A stretch of DNA of 64,000 nucleotides from Setoptus koraiensis. Its lineage: Eukaryota > Arthropoda. The stretch spans positions 6,262,001-6,326,000 of the forward strand of contig CM106586.1 in the NCBI GenBank assembly GCA_048013815.1, given 5' to 3'. The notes under the pieces are model-generated. The model worked only from the letters and a program-made list of their open reading frames with translations, was not told the origin of the DNA and did no database searches. Position numbers and translations under genes: made by a program. The first letter of the stretch is position 1, and every line of letters starts with the position of its first letter. Shown one piece after another: positions 10,272 through 22,288 of the stretch.

Positions 10272-10729
10272 ATGATGAGTCGATAATCAAACTCGTTTTA
10301 GATCGTATTCTTTGTTTGGGGCGTGTCAGACACCGCTTCCGGTAAACCTTGGCGCAGTCTCCACCGGTTCAAGTTCTGTCATTTTACCGCTAGATGGTGC
10401 TTTTCCGGGGACTTTCGAATGGGTCCCCGCTGGCCTCCTTACGTCATACCTACTCGAAAATGGTGTCATTCGATGCGGTTTGACCAGTACTAAGCAATCG
10501 TAAAAAAATTCAGCGAAAAAATGTGGTGCCGACAGGATCGAAAGTGAGAAAAACAACTTTTCCCTCCATTCGGCCCCAATTTCGTACATCTGAAACAATG
10601 AAATTATCTGGGCTCAAAGCTTGTCGAATGCGAAACGTGAAAAAAAAGAAGAGCAGTTTTTTTATAGAAAAAAAGGTGTAATCACTGAATCATGTGTAGT
10701 TGTTAGAATTAGTACAAGTTCGAGTTTAT
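10272..10729. other. spacer between eIF3d and the CBM14 gene
   Basis: GC-richer than its surroundings, with no supported exon. It contains a CTCF-like motif at 10387-10400 and the 3' flank of the CBM14 gene. Confidence 0.4.
10387..10400 (+). promoter_or_regulatory. CTCF-like motif
   Basis: CCGCTAGATGGTGC matches 12 of 14 positions of the CTCF core CCASYAGRKGGCRS. It lies between the 5' region of eIF3d and the 3' end of the CBM14 gene, a plausible boundary position. Motif match only. Confidence 0.3.
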
Positions 10730-10730
10730 T
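10725..10730 (-). terminator. poly(A) signal overlapping the CBM14 gene stop codon
   Basis: The stop TAA (10732-10730) runs directly into AATAAA (10730-10725). No other AATAAA lies in the next 400 nt on that strand, so the 3' UTR may be only 15-30 nt long. Confidence 0.5.
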
Positions 10731-13700
10731 TATCTACTGTGTAATCTAGATATATCAAACGTTTCCTCATTTTCAGAGGCCCAATCGGTTTCGCCAACAG
10801 GTATTATTTTGGCCAGGTTTTGTTGTCTATTATTATATTGCATTTGTTTTGATAGATTGCTGTTGCCATTGATTATCTTTTGTTTTTCGGTTGTTTTCTG
10901 ATTATTGTCGTTGCTAGTTGATATTAGCACCATAGTTGGCGAGGATAATTGATTGATTTTATTTTTCTTCTGAAGTGTGTTGTGTTCATCATTGTTGTTG
11001 TTATTGACTCTTGAATTAGCATTTGCTTGAGTCACATGATCAATACTGATAGAATGTTCTATCGTTGACACCTCATTATCAGGCGAGTGAATTGATTGAT
11101 GACCATTACCATTATCATCATCATTTATACTAGTAGTAGTGGCACTTGTAGTGGTAGTGGTCAATCTGTTTCGTTGTAAGCCTTGCAAACTTTTATCTCT
11201 ACTTGGACCATCTAAACTGTCATCATCATAAGACGGTTGTGATTGAGTTGGCAATTTAGTTGAGCTGCTTGAAATAGTTGTTGAGCTTGCCGTATTAGCA
11301 TAGATGGGTGTTGTTAGATGATGAGCTTGCCATTGTCTACCATTGATGTTTGACGATTGTGTTGTTGTTGTCGCCAATGGAGGTTGCATCACCTGCTGAC
11401 GTATTCTCTGATTGGCCACAGTGGGCACGTTGTTGTTATTATCAATAGTGTTTTTATTATTATGTTGTTTGTAGTTGCTTGTTGATGGTCTTCCAACAAT
11501 TTGAATAGTTGTACCGATTGGAGGTTGCTCAAATATGCTACTGGCTGTCGTCAATTGAGGCAATGGTGGAGCCATTGGTGGGGGTATTGGTCTAACCTTG
11601 ATGTTTGATTGTCTATTGTCTTGCAACTGTTGCTGTTGCTGTTGCTGTTGTTGATGTCTAGCTGCTGTCATACTGTTATAATTGTGATTAACACTGTTGC
11701 TGTTGGCCGTTGTTAGTAGCATGTTTTGGACATGCGGAAACACAACACTATCCACTGTATTAACAGGTCTCACAGCGGAGGCCTCGATAGCATAAGCTTG
11801 ACCAAGTGACTTATGGCCTGAATTGACATTATTATTCCTGCTGCTAGCCCGTTCTGGGTGTCTGACTAAAATAACGGAACCGGGTTCGTTTAAGTGATCG
11901 GCACTCACCGATGAGCCTTGTCCGTGTGTCAGATCTATAGCGACTGCGTTTGGTTTTATCTTTGCATTGTTGTTATTGTTGTTTGACTGCTGTATTCTAG
12001 TGTTTGTCTGTCTATCATACTGCTCTCTTAGATCAACATTTTGACCATTGAATTGATTGACATACTTAATATTATTTGGTTGCATCATTGGTTTGTTTCT
12101 ATTAATTGTGGCAGTCTGTTTCTGGGCTGCTTCGCTCACCATTGGGTATCTTGGGGTCAAGCTAGTTGTGGCTTGAGTAGGTCCGGCAATGTGATTGATA
12201 ACTTGGGCAAAACTATGGCTAGTGGCATCCTGGTTACTGAAGGTGCTCATTAATTTTGGAAAATTCGCTGAAGGTCTGGTCACTGGTTGATAATTGTTGT
12301 AATTTTGTCCATCGACACTGGGTCTATCAACGGTGTTATCATTGTCGTGAAAAGTTGACTTGGCAGTTGTGTCCACAAGTCTGAGATAATTGTCGCCGCG
12401 CGGCGCCAAAGTTCTCATTAGGTGCTCATCATTATCAAGCTCATTATCGCCGATTGTAGTAGTGTGAGCGGCGCGAATTGTTGCCCGGCTGTCATAATCA
12501 TTGGTGTTCACTAGGTCGACAGCAACATTTGATGGCCTGCTGATATGTTGGTCTTGTTGTGGTTGGTCTGTGTCATCCAATGAATTATCATTGTCGTTAT
12601 TAATTTGATCAAACTGTTCAGATAATTTAGCGCAATCTACATTGTGGGCAAAATCGCAAGTCAATATGGCATTATTGAACAATGTTCCCAATGGACATTG
12701 AAAAGTAGTTTTGTGTGTATTACTCTGGCAAACATGATAAGATTGGCACCCACTAGCCGGATCTGCGTATATTCCATCGGAGCGGCATTGATATTGATTG
12801 GAGTCGTTGGTGGTGTTATTGATTGGCCGTCTGGCATGTTGTTGCTGTCTGGGTTCCGCAAAACTAACCGGCCATGATATGCATTATATGATATGCGTGA
12901 GTACGAAAATAGTCGGATGAGAGTGAGATGAATCAGTGCAAAGGTTAGTGAACAGGTACGAGCTGAATCATAATATGCAAGATGTATCAAGTAATAGCAA
13001 TAACAACTATAGTGAGAGATAAAAACATAAAACAATCAATCAATGATCAAAGTTAGCTACGACATTGGCCATGCTGATAACATCACTTTTGCACATGTGT
13101 AAGTTGTACAATCATGATCACTCACAACTATCACTTTTTATAGTGCTCTACTTTATTTATCCAGATTATAATGCCCGTCTCTCAACAGTCCACCAACTGT
13201 CAGCTTAATCAATCAGACTGGGCAGCACTAAAACTGGCCCAGCGACGTTGGTACGCACAAACATTGCAAAAATTTGTGATGTTTTCAAATGTATCATCTC
13301 CCTATAATCAATTGCGTTCATGATGAAACTCATTCGGATAGATGATGATGAGCGACGCCACCGCGACTAAAAAAGAAAATAAATCACTTTCTAGGTCTCC
13401 ACTGATATCTCTGTGCGTTTGTTTTGTTACAGTTTTAATCCAACGGAAGTGGCCGTATTAGCGGCATTAGTAGGTAAAACACTGATTTTAGTTGGGTTTA
13501 CTCGCTTATTTGGGCTCATTTGGTTTCGCTTGGGATTTTTCGCTCACTCTGACGCCAACAGCTTGGGGTTGCTGTTAGACTAACAGTGTTAGTGGTTAGA
13601 TATTATCTGTCTGTGGTTGTGTTTTGCAACGAGTGCTCACGATAGCCGAGAAGAGACGAGTCCAAATTATTCATAAATGCCGGCCGCTCGCTGGCTGGCT

Positions 13701-16700
13701 GGCGATATGAATATAAGCAAAAATAATGTCTTGTCGACGAATAATGTCCAGAGTTGAAGTTGCACCAATAAAGTGAGCAACAGTGATGAACAGATACAGT
13801 TAATGACTGGCAGTCAGTGAGTTTGATCATCACTCTTTAATATCTCTAGACTGGCCCCCTGCACTTGTTGCACCGTTGTTATTCACAAGGTTGAATATAT
13901 AAATCAAAAATTTATATGCACATGATTATTAAAATATAATCAGACGCCATGAAGTTGCTGAAATTAATGATGGCAATCATTAATTATTATCATTTCTTCT
14001 ATCTGTATCGTCCCTATATACATATCAATGGGATACATGATGATGGCAAGCTCGGTTTGTATTGTGACGCAACCAGGCAGCCAGCAAGCAAACATACCTA
14101 GCATGTTGTAATACAGGAAAATTACAAGTTGTTTGGTTCCTTCGGGGAGCCTTTTACGACATATTCAACCGGCCATTTTCTAGTTAATTTATGCTCGGTT
14201 CACCAACGAACTGCAACTACCTGTCGCTTGGTGTAGTTGCAACATGCGAGCAACTATACAAATGCAAGCCATGCATACGGCATGTGGCTATGGCAAACTT
14301 GAATTGTCTAACCAACGCTAAGCTACTGAATTGAGCTGGTCAGATGAATGAATGCCATGTTGTGCTATGTTATGCATCCCGGTAACGGTAGGTGGTGATA
14401 TTAATATGTTTCATATGCTCTTGTACATATTGCGTGCTCTCATGATATTGACTGGGTGACGCAACAACAACAACAGCAACAACAGCAACAACTCGACAGC
14501 AAGACAGCAGTTTGAGCCAATGATTTTCGCCAATAATATGACGGCAACATAACGGTTTAGATAAATACAGTCGTTATCACCTTGCATGTAAACTTTTCCA
14601 ATTCGTTACGCTCGCCCTGTGACTCGTCTTCTTCTGGACACGTTTTGTTTATTGCTTGTATATCATCAAACAATCAATCAAACAAAACTCACATGCGAGA
14701 GCATATTGCACATATTATACATGTACACCTATACTATACACCTGTACGGTGTAGCGTGCTGTTAAACTTGTTGCAATGCAAATAAAACTTATTCAATGCT
14801 ATTCCAATCAATTAATTCAAAATCCAATGGGCGAATAAAATCAACAGCAACAAGCTTCTTGTTGCTGGCCTGTTCTCAAGTTATCGTTGTTTGTTATTGG
14901 ATTTTTGAGTTATTAGTTAGCATTCTAGCTTTTCCTTTTCACTTATAGCCGGTGCACTGCTCGTGCGAAACAATTTGCCAACAACTTTGAACAGGTTGGT
15001 CAGCTTGCCGGCCTCAACGGCGTCTATCAATACATAAGTATAATATCAATTGAAATGATTGCTACGATTCGTTTCGTTTCGTTTCAAATCAATCTGATTT
15101 GATTTGGCAGTTTGAATCAATTGGTTTCGATGGCCACTGTTGCTATCGGTATCATTATCGGCTGTTTGAACTACCAATATCAAGTCTCATAGACTGGATA
15201 TTGGCCATTGGTGTTGTCTTATTACATGACCAGCAAGATAAATTAGCCCAGTTAATGGTGCTAACAGGCGAACAGGTTGATAAGTTGAGCGATTGATTTC
15301 TCAATAATGAAAATTATGCAATGGCTGAATCAAATTGATTGGTTACGCAACTACCGCATCGGCCAATACCGATCAACGTGCGTGTATCAATCGCGCTCGA
15401 ATACTCGCTGAATAGCTCAACACTCTCGCCATAGCGCACCATAGGTATTTGTATAGTGAAAATATTGATAATATTTGTCGGTAACAGCAAGCAAACGGGC
15501 GAGAAATGTAGAGCAAACCAACAACCAATAAAAGCTCGCCTAATTACATGTATTATGATGTGTGAACTATGGTAATAACACACAAACACACGGACAAAAA
15601 TAGCACGAACATCAACATTATTGTATGGGGCATCACCAACTGAAATGTTCTTGTTCAATGTTTATACCACGTCGAGCCAATATTGTTGCAACAATTTTGT
15701 TCAGTTGAGCAATTGAAAAATTAATATAAACTCGAGTATTATGAGTTAATTTATTCACATTGGCCCTCTCACGCAAATACCGCCCGCTGAACTTAATGTT
15801 GTTGCTCTTTCGCTGCTCCTTTGTCTCATCGACGTCAGTATTTTTCGCTTACATGTTGCATAACATGTAAGCTGCTTGTGCTACAGCAAGCAGCGGATGA
15901 ACTTTTCACTTGGCCGGCGCCAATTAATAACGACGAGCTAGTGTTCCGCGTTCAATTGATTTTGTCTAATCTATTCAATTCGAGATTCAAAATCTCATCA
16001 TCAATTAACTGCACTATTTGCCGTGATACTCTGACCAAAATTGGTGCGGATGAAGCGCATCGTTCGTATGCGCCTTGTCGACTGCCTGAATACTGTAAAA
16101 AAAGAAAAGTAAAAGTATTGTGTCGTGACTGCCGGGGCTAGTCAACTCACCATGCTTTGTAATATACATATGACATGTGATTTGAAATATTTGAAATATC
16201 GGAGCAGCGGATATTTTAGAAATGCTCACTCTTGCCGTAAGAGTGTGACGTACATGATATTGTTAGTGCATAATGTTGATTACAGTTGCATAAATTGTTG
16301 ATTTGATTTATCCCTTAATGACACACTTAAATCGGTGGCAGTGTCAAGAAAGTGCACACTTGACATTGGCTGCTGATTGCTAATGCTTCTGTTGGGTCGC
16401 AATGTCAGCCAACAGTGGTGTATAATTCACAAATAATTAACTAATGGACAGTGATAGCAGCAAACAGAGTCAAGGTTATCAGAATACTAGAACAATGCAC
16501 TTAAATTTCAATTAGCATATGTTTACATTGTAATTGTTGTTGTTGTTATAATAAAAACAATGCACGTTGCTGCACAAGTGAATCACTTGAAGTGATACAA
16601 ACAAATTGTTTGACGCAATGATCGGCTTGAGATTATTGAGTAAACTGATTGGCCAACAGATCAGACATGAGATGATCAATCACCTTGCAACTTGCAGCAA

Positions 16701-19700
16701 ACGCAGCAAGCCAAATGCCCACTCCAGATTGCGTCTACTCGGGTGAGACATTAATGCATTAGTATTCTAATTGTAACGGGCTGCCAAGTGGTGCCAATGA
16801 CGCCAATCATGGGCCAAAATTTGAGCCAGATCTCATCTCTGTGATCATGCCAAACTCGAAATGCTGAACTCGAAGCCTTCGAGTTGGACGGGCCAATAGG
16901 TTAGCGAGCAACAAAACAACAACAAATGACAACATCTGTCAAGTGCCATTGCACACACAATGGTATGCAAATAGAATTGATTTTAGAATTGAATTACATC
17001 AATCAATTTTAATCCCTAACTGTTCATTGAGCCGCGCTTACAATTGATCTGGCAAAAAGAATGGATATTTCAATTTCATTGTTGTGTCACGTTGGCTCCC
17101 TGGCTCTCACTCTGGCGCTCGGCGTCTCACAAAGCAGTCAAGTCTCTATCGACTGTTTGATCTGTTTGCTCTCTCTCTCCCATTTAATCTGATCGGATTC
17201 GATCCGATCCAATTCAATCACAGGTTTGTGTGAGACGGCGTCGGATATTGTGGCCGTTATGTAACCAGCAAACAACTGCTAGTGGGCCCGCTGATCGGTG
17301 GCTTACTTGCATAAATAGATGGATAATCCTTGAAATTGCCAAGTCGCCATTGTCGAGTCGAGATTCTCAAGTTGCGATTCTCAATTTGAGAAGCAACCAG
17401 TAAATAGTGAAGCAACGAGTAGAATGGTAAAAAGTGAATTGCGCAAAAGGCGAACAAAAGATGAGTTGCCCCATCGACAGTTGCCAAGGTGTCCAGCCAG
17501 GTCTCTCAGTGTGTCTTAATCACCTGTTGCTTTAGTCGCTCGCTGGCTGCCTGATGACCGTGGTCTAATTGCTTGCTACAAATACACAATGTTGCGCTGC
17601 CAAATGGATCATAATGTAACCTGGCGTGCGGTGGTCAATGCAGGTTGCTCGCTAACCAGGAACAAGTGGGATCAAGTGGACAGTCGCACACAGTGGGCAA
17701 TATAAACATGCACACTGTTACATAACGAACGTGTGTTATGTAACTGTGATTGTGTGTTGTGTAACAGTGTGTTGTGTAACAGTGTGTTGTGTAACAGTGT
17801 GTGCGGTGGGCTCGTCAGAGTAGTTGTAAAACACAAACAATTAATTGTTCTTGTCGTAACATTGGCCGGCCGGCCTCCCTCGCTCGGCCGGCTCGCTGGC
17901 TGGCGGCCCGCCGGTCGCAATTAACGGCAGCAAGAGAAAATTAAATTTCCAGCTAAGCGGTTATTCTTGGCGGCTTGTGTGTCCTACTGGCAACACAAAG
18001 TGTCCCTGAAAGTCATAATAAAAGTCAGCCAGCCAGCTAATAACTGTAACTCACAAATTTGTGCTAGTGCATATTGCAAAATTAAATCAAACTCAAACCC
18101 GACTCAAACTCAATGGCAAACTCAAAAGCAGAAGCAAGTGCAAATTAACAACTCACCTGGTGCCTGGCGAGCTGGCGGCGCTAAAAGAGCGCGAATTGGC
18201 AATTTGCAAGGTGCTCGTGGGTTGTTGGCGCCACATCAATTGTCGTTGTCGTTGGCGATTGTTGTTCATTTGTTGCTGACGTTGCCTATGTTGATTATTG
18301 TGACGCAATCTATTGTTTGTCATAGGCTGACCACGCACTTGATCGTCGCTATCGTCCACCTTGTGTATGTGCGCATTCCTAAAGTGCAAATCGGCCAAAG
18401 CTAATTGACTTATTTGATCGCTGGCCAGGGATCTTCTGTCGGCAAACATGGCGTTTGCTTGATTAGATGCCGTTTGTCTGTCGTTGTTGCTGATGACAGG
18501 TCGACGCGGCTGACTGTCCTGTCCGGCCTCCAAATCGGCCAGTTCGGCCTGACGCATCAAACTGGCCATGACGTCCTCGTCAGAAGCGTGGCTGACACTA
18601 ACAAGTTGTTGTTGCTGCTGTTGTTGCTGCTGCTGTTGGTCACTTGGGCTCGATTGGGCGCCAACGCTCACCTGTTGCTGACTGGACGGAGCGAGTGACT
18701 GTTGTCCTTGGTTGAAGTTGCCCGTCCATTGGCGTTCCTCGAGGGGTTGCAAGCGGTCACCAAAGTGTGTCCATTTGGTTGTCTGTTCGGACGGAGTGAG
18801 GGGGTCACACGAATCCAATTCCAATTGAAATGCCATATCGCAATGGTTGCATATCGCATAGTTGCAGTTGAATAAACGAGAAGAACGCACAACACCAGTC
18901 GGTATTAATGAGATTGTGATTAACGTGATTAGACAAAAACATATAATTTGTGTGTTTCTCTTAAACAATTACAACACACACGTGAGAGCCAAGACAAAAA
19001 CACCAACCAATCGTAATAGTGGGAAATTTGCATTTCGACCAAGCAGTCAAATATCATATTTGTCCGCTGAGAGTGAACGTGTCTACGTGTGTCACTCGTC
19101 GTCGGTTGGTCGCGTTGGTTGCAGTTGGTTAGTTTGTAACAAACTAAATAAAATAGTGAATTTTGTTGCTCGCACCAACTAACAAATGCTAATGCCAACC
19201 AACGCACAAACAAACATACAGTAACATTATATTAGATTACCGTGTTGGTGTATACATAAATACTCATGTTATGTAATGTTACGTAATGTGCACATGAGTA
19301 ATTGGTGTTGCAAGAACAACGAGTATGTTTTTGCCAGTGATGAACAGCAGCAACATTTATCGTTCTTCGTGGCTTGTTTTTCTTTTTGGGCCGTTTTTCT
19401 CTCTGGCCCGTTTTTACGTTACATGAAACGTTCGCTACGTTTATTAGTAGACCAGATTTGCAGTATGCGAGCGGCGAGCGGCGAGCGAATGACTGATTGG
19501 CAAAGTGAACTTGTTAAATAGTCCACTGCAATGGTCAAGGTGACCATCATTGCGGCATCTCTAATGTCATTTGTTATTATTATCATTTATGATTGCATGT
19601 ATTCGCATTGTAAACGCACAACTATTAGTGGACGCCGTTACACAATTATAATAATAACGGTATAATATAGAGCGAGCGATATATAAATGTGGGCATGTTT

Positions 19701-22288
19701 TCATCGAAACGTTTTCATCTATTAAGTATGCGTTGGCAGTGTTACGTTATTAAGTTACGTATTGTCGCTGTTTTGCGCTGTCGGTTGGTCAGTTTTGTTG
19801 TTGTGGTCAACACAAACACACTATTAGACATTCGCTATTAGACATAGGCGCTGGGCATGATAATGGCGACAATTTCACTGACATTTAGTTAGATGATGAT
19901 TCAGTTTACTAATCATCATCAAGCGATGTCAGTTGCGCTCGCTCGTTACAGCACCGCCGTCCATCTGTCCCCTTCGCACGCACGCCAACAGCAACAACAA
20001 CCGATTGTTGTTGGCAAATTGGTAACAACAGCAACAACATTCGTTCGACAGGTAACTGACAAACTGACTATGAGTTGCTGCTGTAACAACTAACTGCTCG
20101 GTTCGGTCAGATAGCGTTCGCTGGCCAGTTGTGTCGCTACTTTAAATGAGATCAAATGACCATGCTGAGAAACAGAAGCGATCATAAAATAAAATTGTAA
20201 ATTTTGTAGCTTCTTCGTGGGCCGGTTGGTCGTTCGGTTGGTGCGTTCATTCGTTAACTCGTTCGTTTTGCTCGTCTCTTCTCTCTTGTGTTATTATTAT
20301 TATTATTATTATTCTTGACCAGGCAGCAAGTTGACTGTTGAATGAGCGTGCAAAAAGTGAATGACTGGAATGAAGCCAGCCGAAAATCTTCGTCAACTAA
20401 CTTGACCAACTTTGCACACAAAGTGGTTCAACACACAGGTGAGAACAACAAAGGAAGAACAAATTGAATTGAATCAAGTTACACTGACGCTAACAGTATG
20501 TTAAGAGCGCAACAGTTGTCGTTGTCGTCGTCGTTGTTGTCGTTGTTGTCGTTGTTGTCGTTGTTGTTGTTGCTGCTGTTGCGCAACTGTGTGCCGTTGG
20601 TCTCGTTGTGATGACACGAAAAAATTAAATTAAATCAAATCAAATTGAATCGAACGCGCAACAACTTGCGACTAACTGGACACACAAAGAGCAACACAAA
20701 AGGCTTACGACTCACTGTCTATGCATCTTTTCACTCGCTCTCTGCTGTGAATTGTTGACTGTTGTTGTCGTTATCGGTGCTCTTGTATAATCGCCGCTAT
20801 TCTGTTCGACCACCAACGATGACATACGGCCATACATTATGTAATTCAACGTTTGCAACGTCATTTAATGACGACTGCACCGTTAATTATTATAAGTGTA
20901 TATGCAGTGTCTGATCGGACAACAAGATTCTTTGCACGCTTTGACGGTGTCCTCTTGAAGCTAGCACGAATAGACGTCTAATGCACGTTACCGCCAACGC
21001 CATCATGCATTCTGATATTCATATATAGGCGGATATATTTATATAGCTCTCGAACATTAATGATGTTCAAATCAGATATTAGGACATTATTATGACATTT
21101 GGATATTTGCAACTATCCAAATATCATAATATATCATAAATAGTATGTACTACGCTCAGTCAACGCTGCGCGAGTAGTCGGGCAATTAGACATGCACTGG
21201 CGTTGATTGAGTCGAGTGCCACAGCCAACTCTGCCAGCGAACTCTATGGGGCCAATCTGCGATATGCTGAACACACCGGAAACTAGAACAATCTAATCTG
21301 CGGTGAATGGAGATTTTCACAACTCTCTCTCTGATGGAATCTGACGGATTCTGACGGATTCTGATGGAATGTCCATTGCGAATGAATGTTCGGGGCTCAT
21401 GAGATGAGCCCATGTTAACATGGGATAACTCATTGAGACGCGCCCCAACGAGCGGCATTCGCGAAGCAACGACCGACAGCGCAAACAACTACCAATTGTT
21501 CCAAACGACCAATCCAAGCAAACAACATTGCATACATTATTGATTACATACACCGGTGTATTATGTAATATGCCGGCTAAGAGAGCGACACGATTAGACG
21601 ATTAGGTCATTGATACAGTTACGCATTTTATCTTACGGTCACTATGGCCACAGCATTGTAGCTCGCATTCGTGACCGTTCCATATGGTTTTCTTTTGTTG
21701 TTTTGGAGGTAGTTGTTGGCGTTGCTCAACGCAGTCACGATTCAGGTGCTCGTCAGTTAGCCGCTCGGCTGCATCCTGATTATTAATAATGGCAATTAAT
21801 TCTTGCAACTCCTATCTTCGCCAACTGCAGCCAACTGCAGCCAACTGCAGCCAACTGCAGCCAACTCGGCCAACTACCACCAACTACCACCGGCTACAAC
21901 CAACCAATGCCTTCATCTAGCCCACTGATATCTGGATAGCTAATATCTGCTCATTCAGATATTAAACAGATATTAGCGAAATGTTAGCCAGGTATTAGCC
22001 AGATATTGGCCAGATATCAGCCTTCACTTTTGAGAAAGTTGGTGGAAAAGTTTGAAAGCGAGCGTTGTTATTACGCGCTCAATTACTTACTCTTGCTTTG
22101 GGGTGCTGCTGCTGCTGTTGATTTTGGTGCGAAGATGCCGCCGTTATCAGCGGTTCCTCTGGTTGGGTCACTTTTTGGGTTGCAGCGCTGGCCTCGCATG
22201 AAATCTGCGCCACTAATATTGATACTATTATCACAAGAATTATCATAACGGATGTTGGCAAATGCGCACAAACTCTCGCCGGCGCCAT
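10730..22288 (-). CDS. secreted single-CBM14 (peritrophin-A) protein, CPAP1-like, three exons, about 985 aa
   Basis: Proposed exons are 22288-22091, 18782-18157 and 12863-10730. Introns are 22090-18783 (GTAAGT...GAACAG, phase 0) and 18156-12864 (GTGAGT...GGTTAG, phase 2), and phases agree at both joins. Exon 1 starts at an ATG (MAPARVCAHLP) and carries a hydrophobic signal peptide (IILVIIVSILVAQISC). Exon 2 is Gln-rich. Exon 3 begins with one chitin-binding type-2 domain at residues 301-352. Its six cysteines are spaced 12-5-10-12-7, and it has CPLGTLFN and CDFAHNVDC. The rest, about 630 residues, is Asn/Gln/Ser/Thr-rich and disordered. A single six-cysteine CBM14 after a signal peptide is the layout of cuticular proteins analogous to peritrophins, which bind chitin in apical extracellular matrix. 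The second acceptor has a poor pyrimidine tract, so an extra small exon is possible. Confidence 0.72.
15849..15894. repeat. two adjacent hairpins
   Basis: TTACATGTT/AACATGTAA (9-bp arms, 4-nt loop) is followed without a gap by GCTGCTTG/CAAGCAGC (8-bp arms, 8-nt loop). Both are perfect. Confidence 0.8.
17753..17797. repeat. 15-bp tandem repeat, three copies
   Basis: Unit GTGTGTTGTGTAACA, essentially identical copies, preceded by an inverted relative near 17712-17745. Confidence 0.8.
20516..20580. repeat. 9-bp GTCGTTGTT tandem repeat
   Basis: Several near-identical copies of a GTT/GTC trinucleotide-based 9-mer, inside intron 1 of the CBM14 gene. Confidence 0.8.
21821..21866. repeat. 10-bp tandem repeat CCAACTGCAG
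   Basis: Four exact copies and a fifth degraded one. Confidence 0.85.

Larger units (their letters stand above)
12864..18156 (-). other. intron 2 of the CBM14 gene (5.3 kb)
   Basis: AT-rich, with short CAA/CAG runs (14461-14495), two adjacent hairpins at 15849-15870 and 15871-15894, and a 15-bp minisatellite near 17753-17797. A plus-strand frame at 15821-16141 has CxxC pairs but no recognised domain. No other gene supported. Confidence 0.5.
18783..22090 (-). other. intron 1 of the CBM14 gene (3.3 kb)
   Basis: Contains GTC/GTT repeats at 20516-20580, a 10-bp tandem (CCAACTGCAG) at 21821-21866, many short palindromes, and an exon-like minus-strand segment at 21602-21808 that I could not place in a gene. 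Confidence 0.5.
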
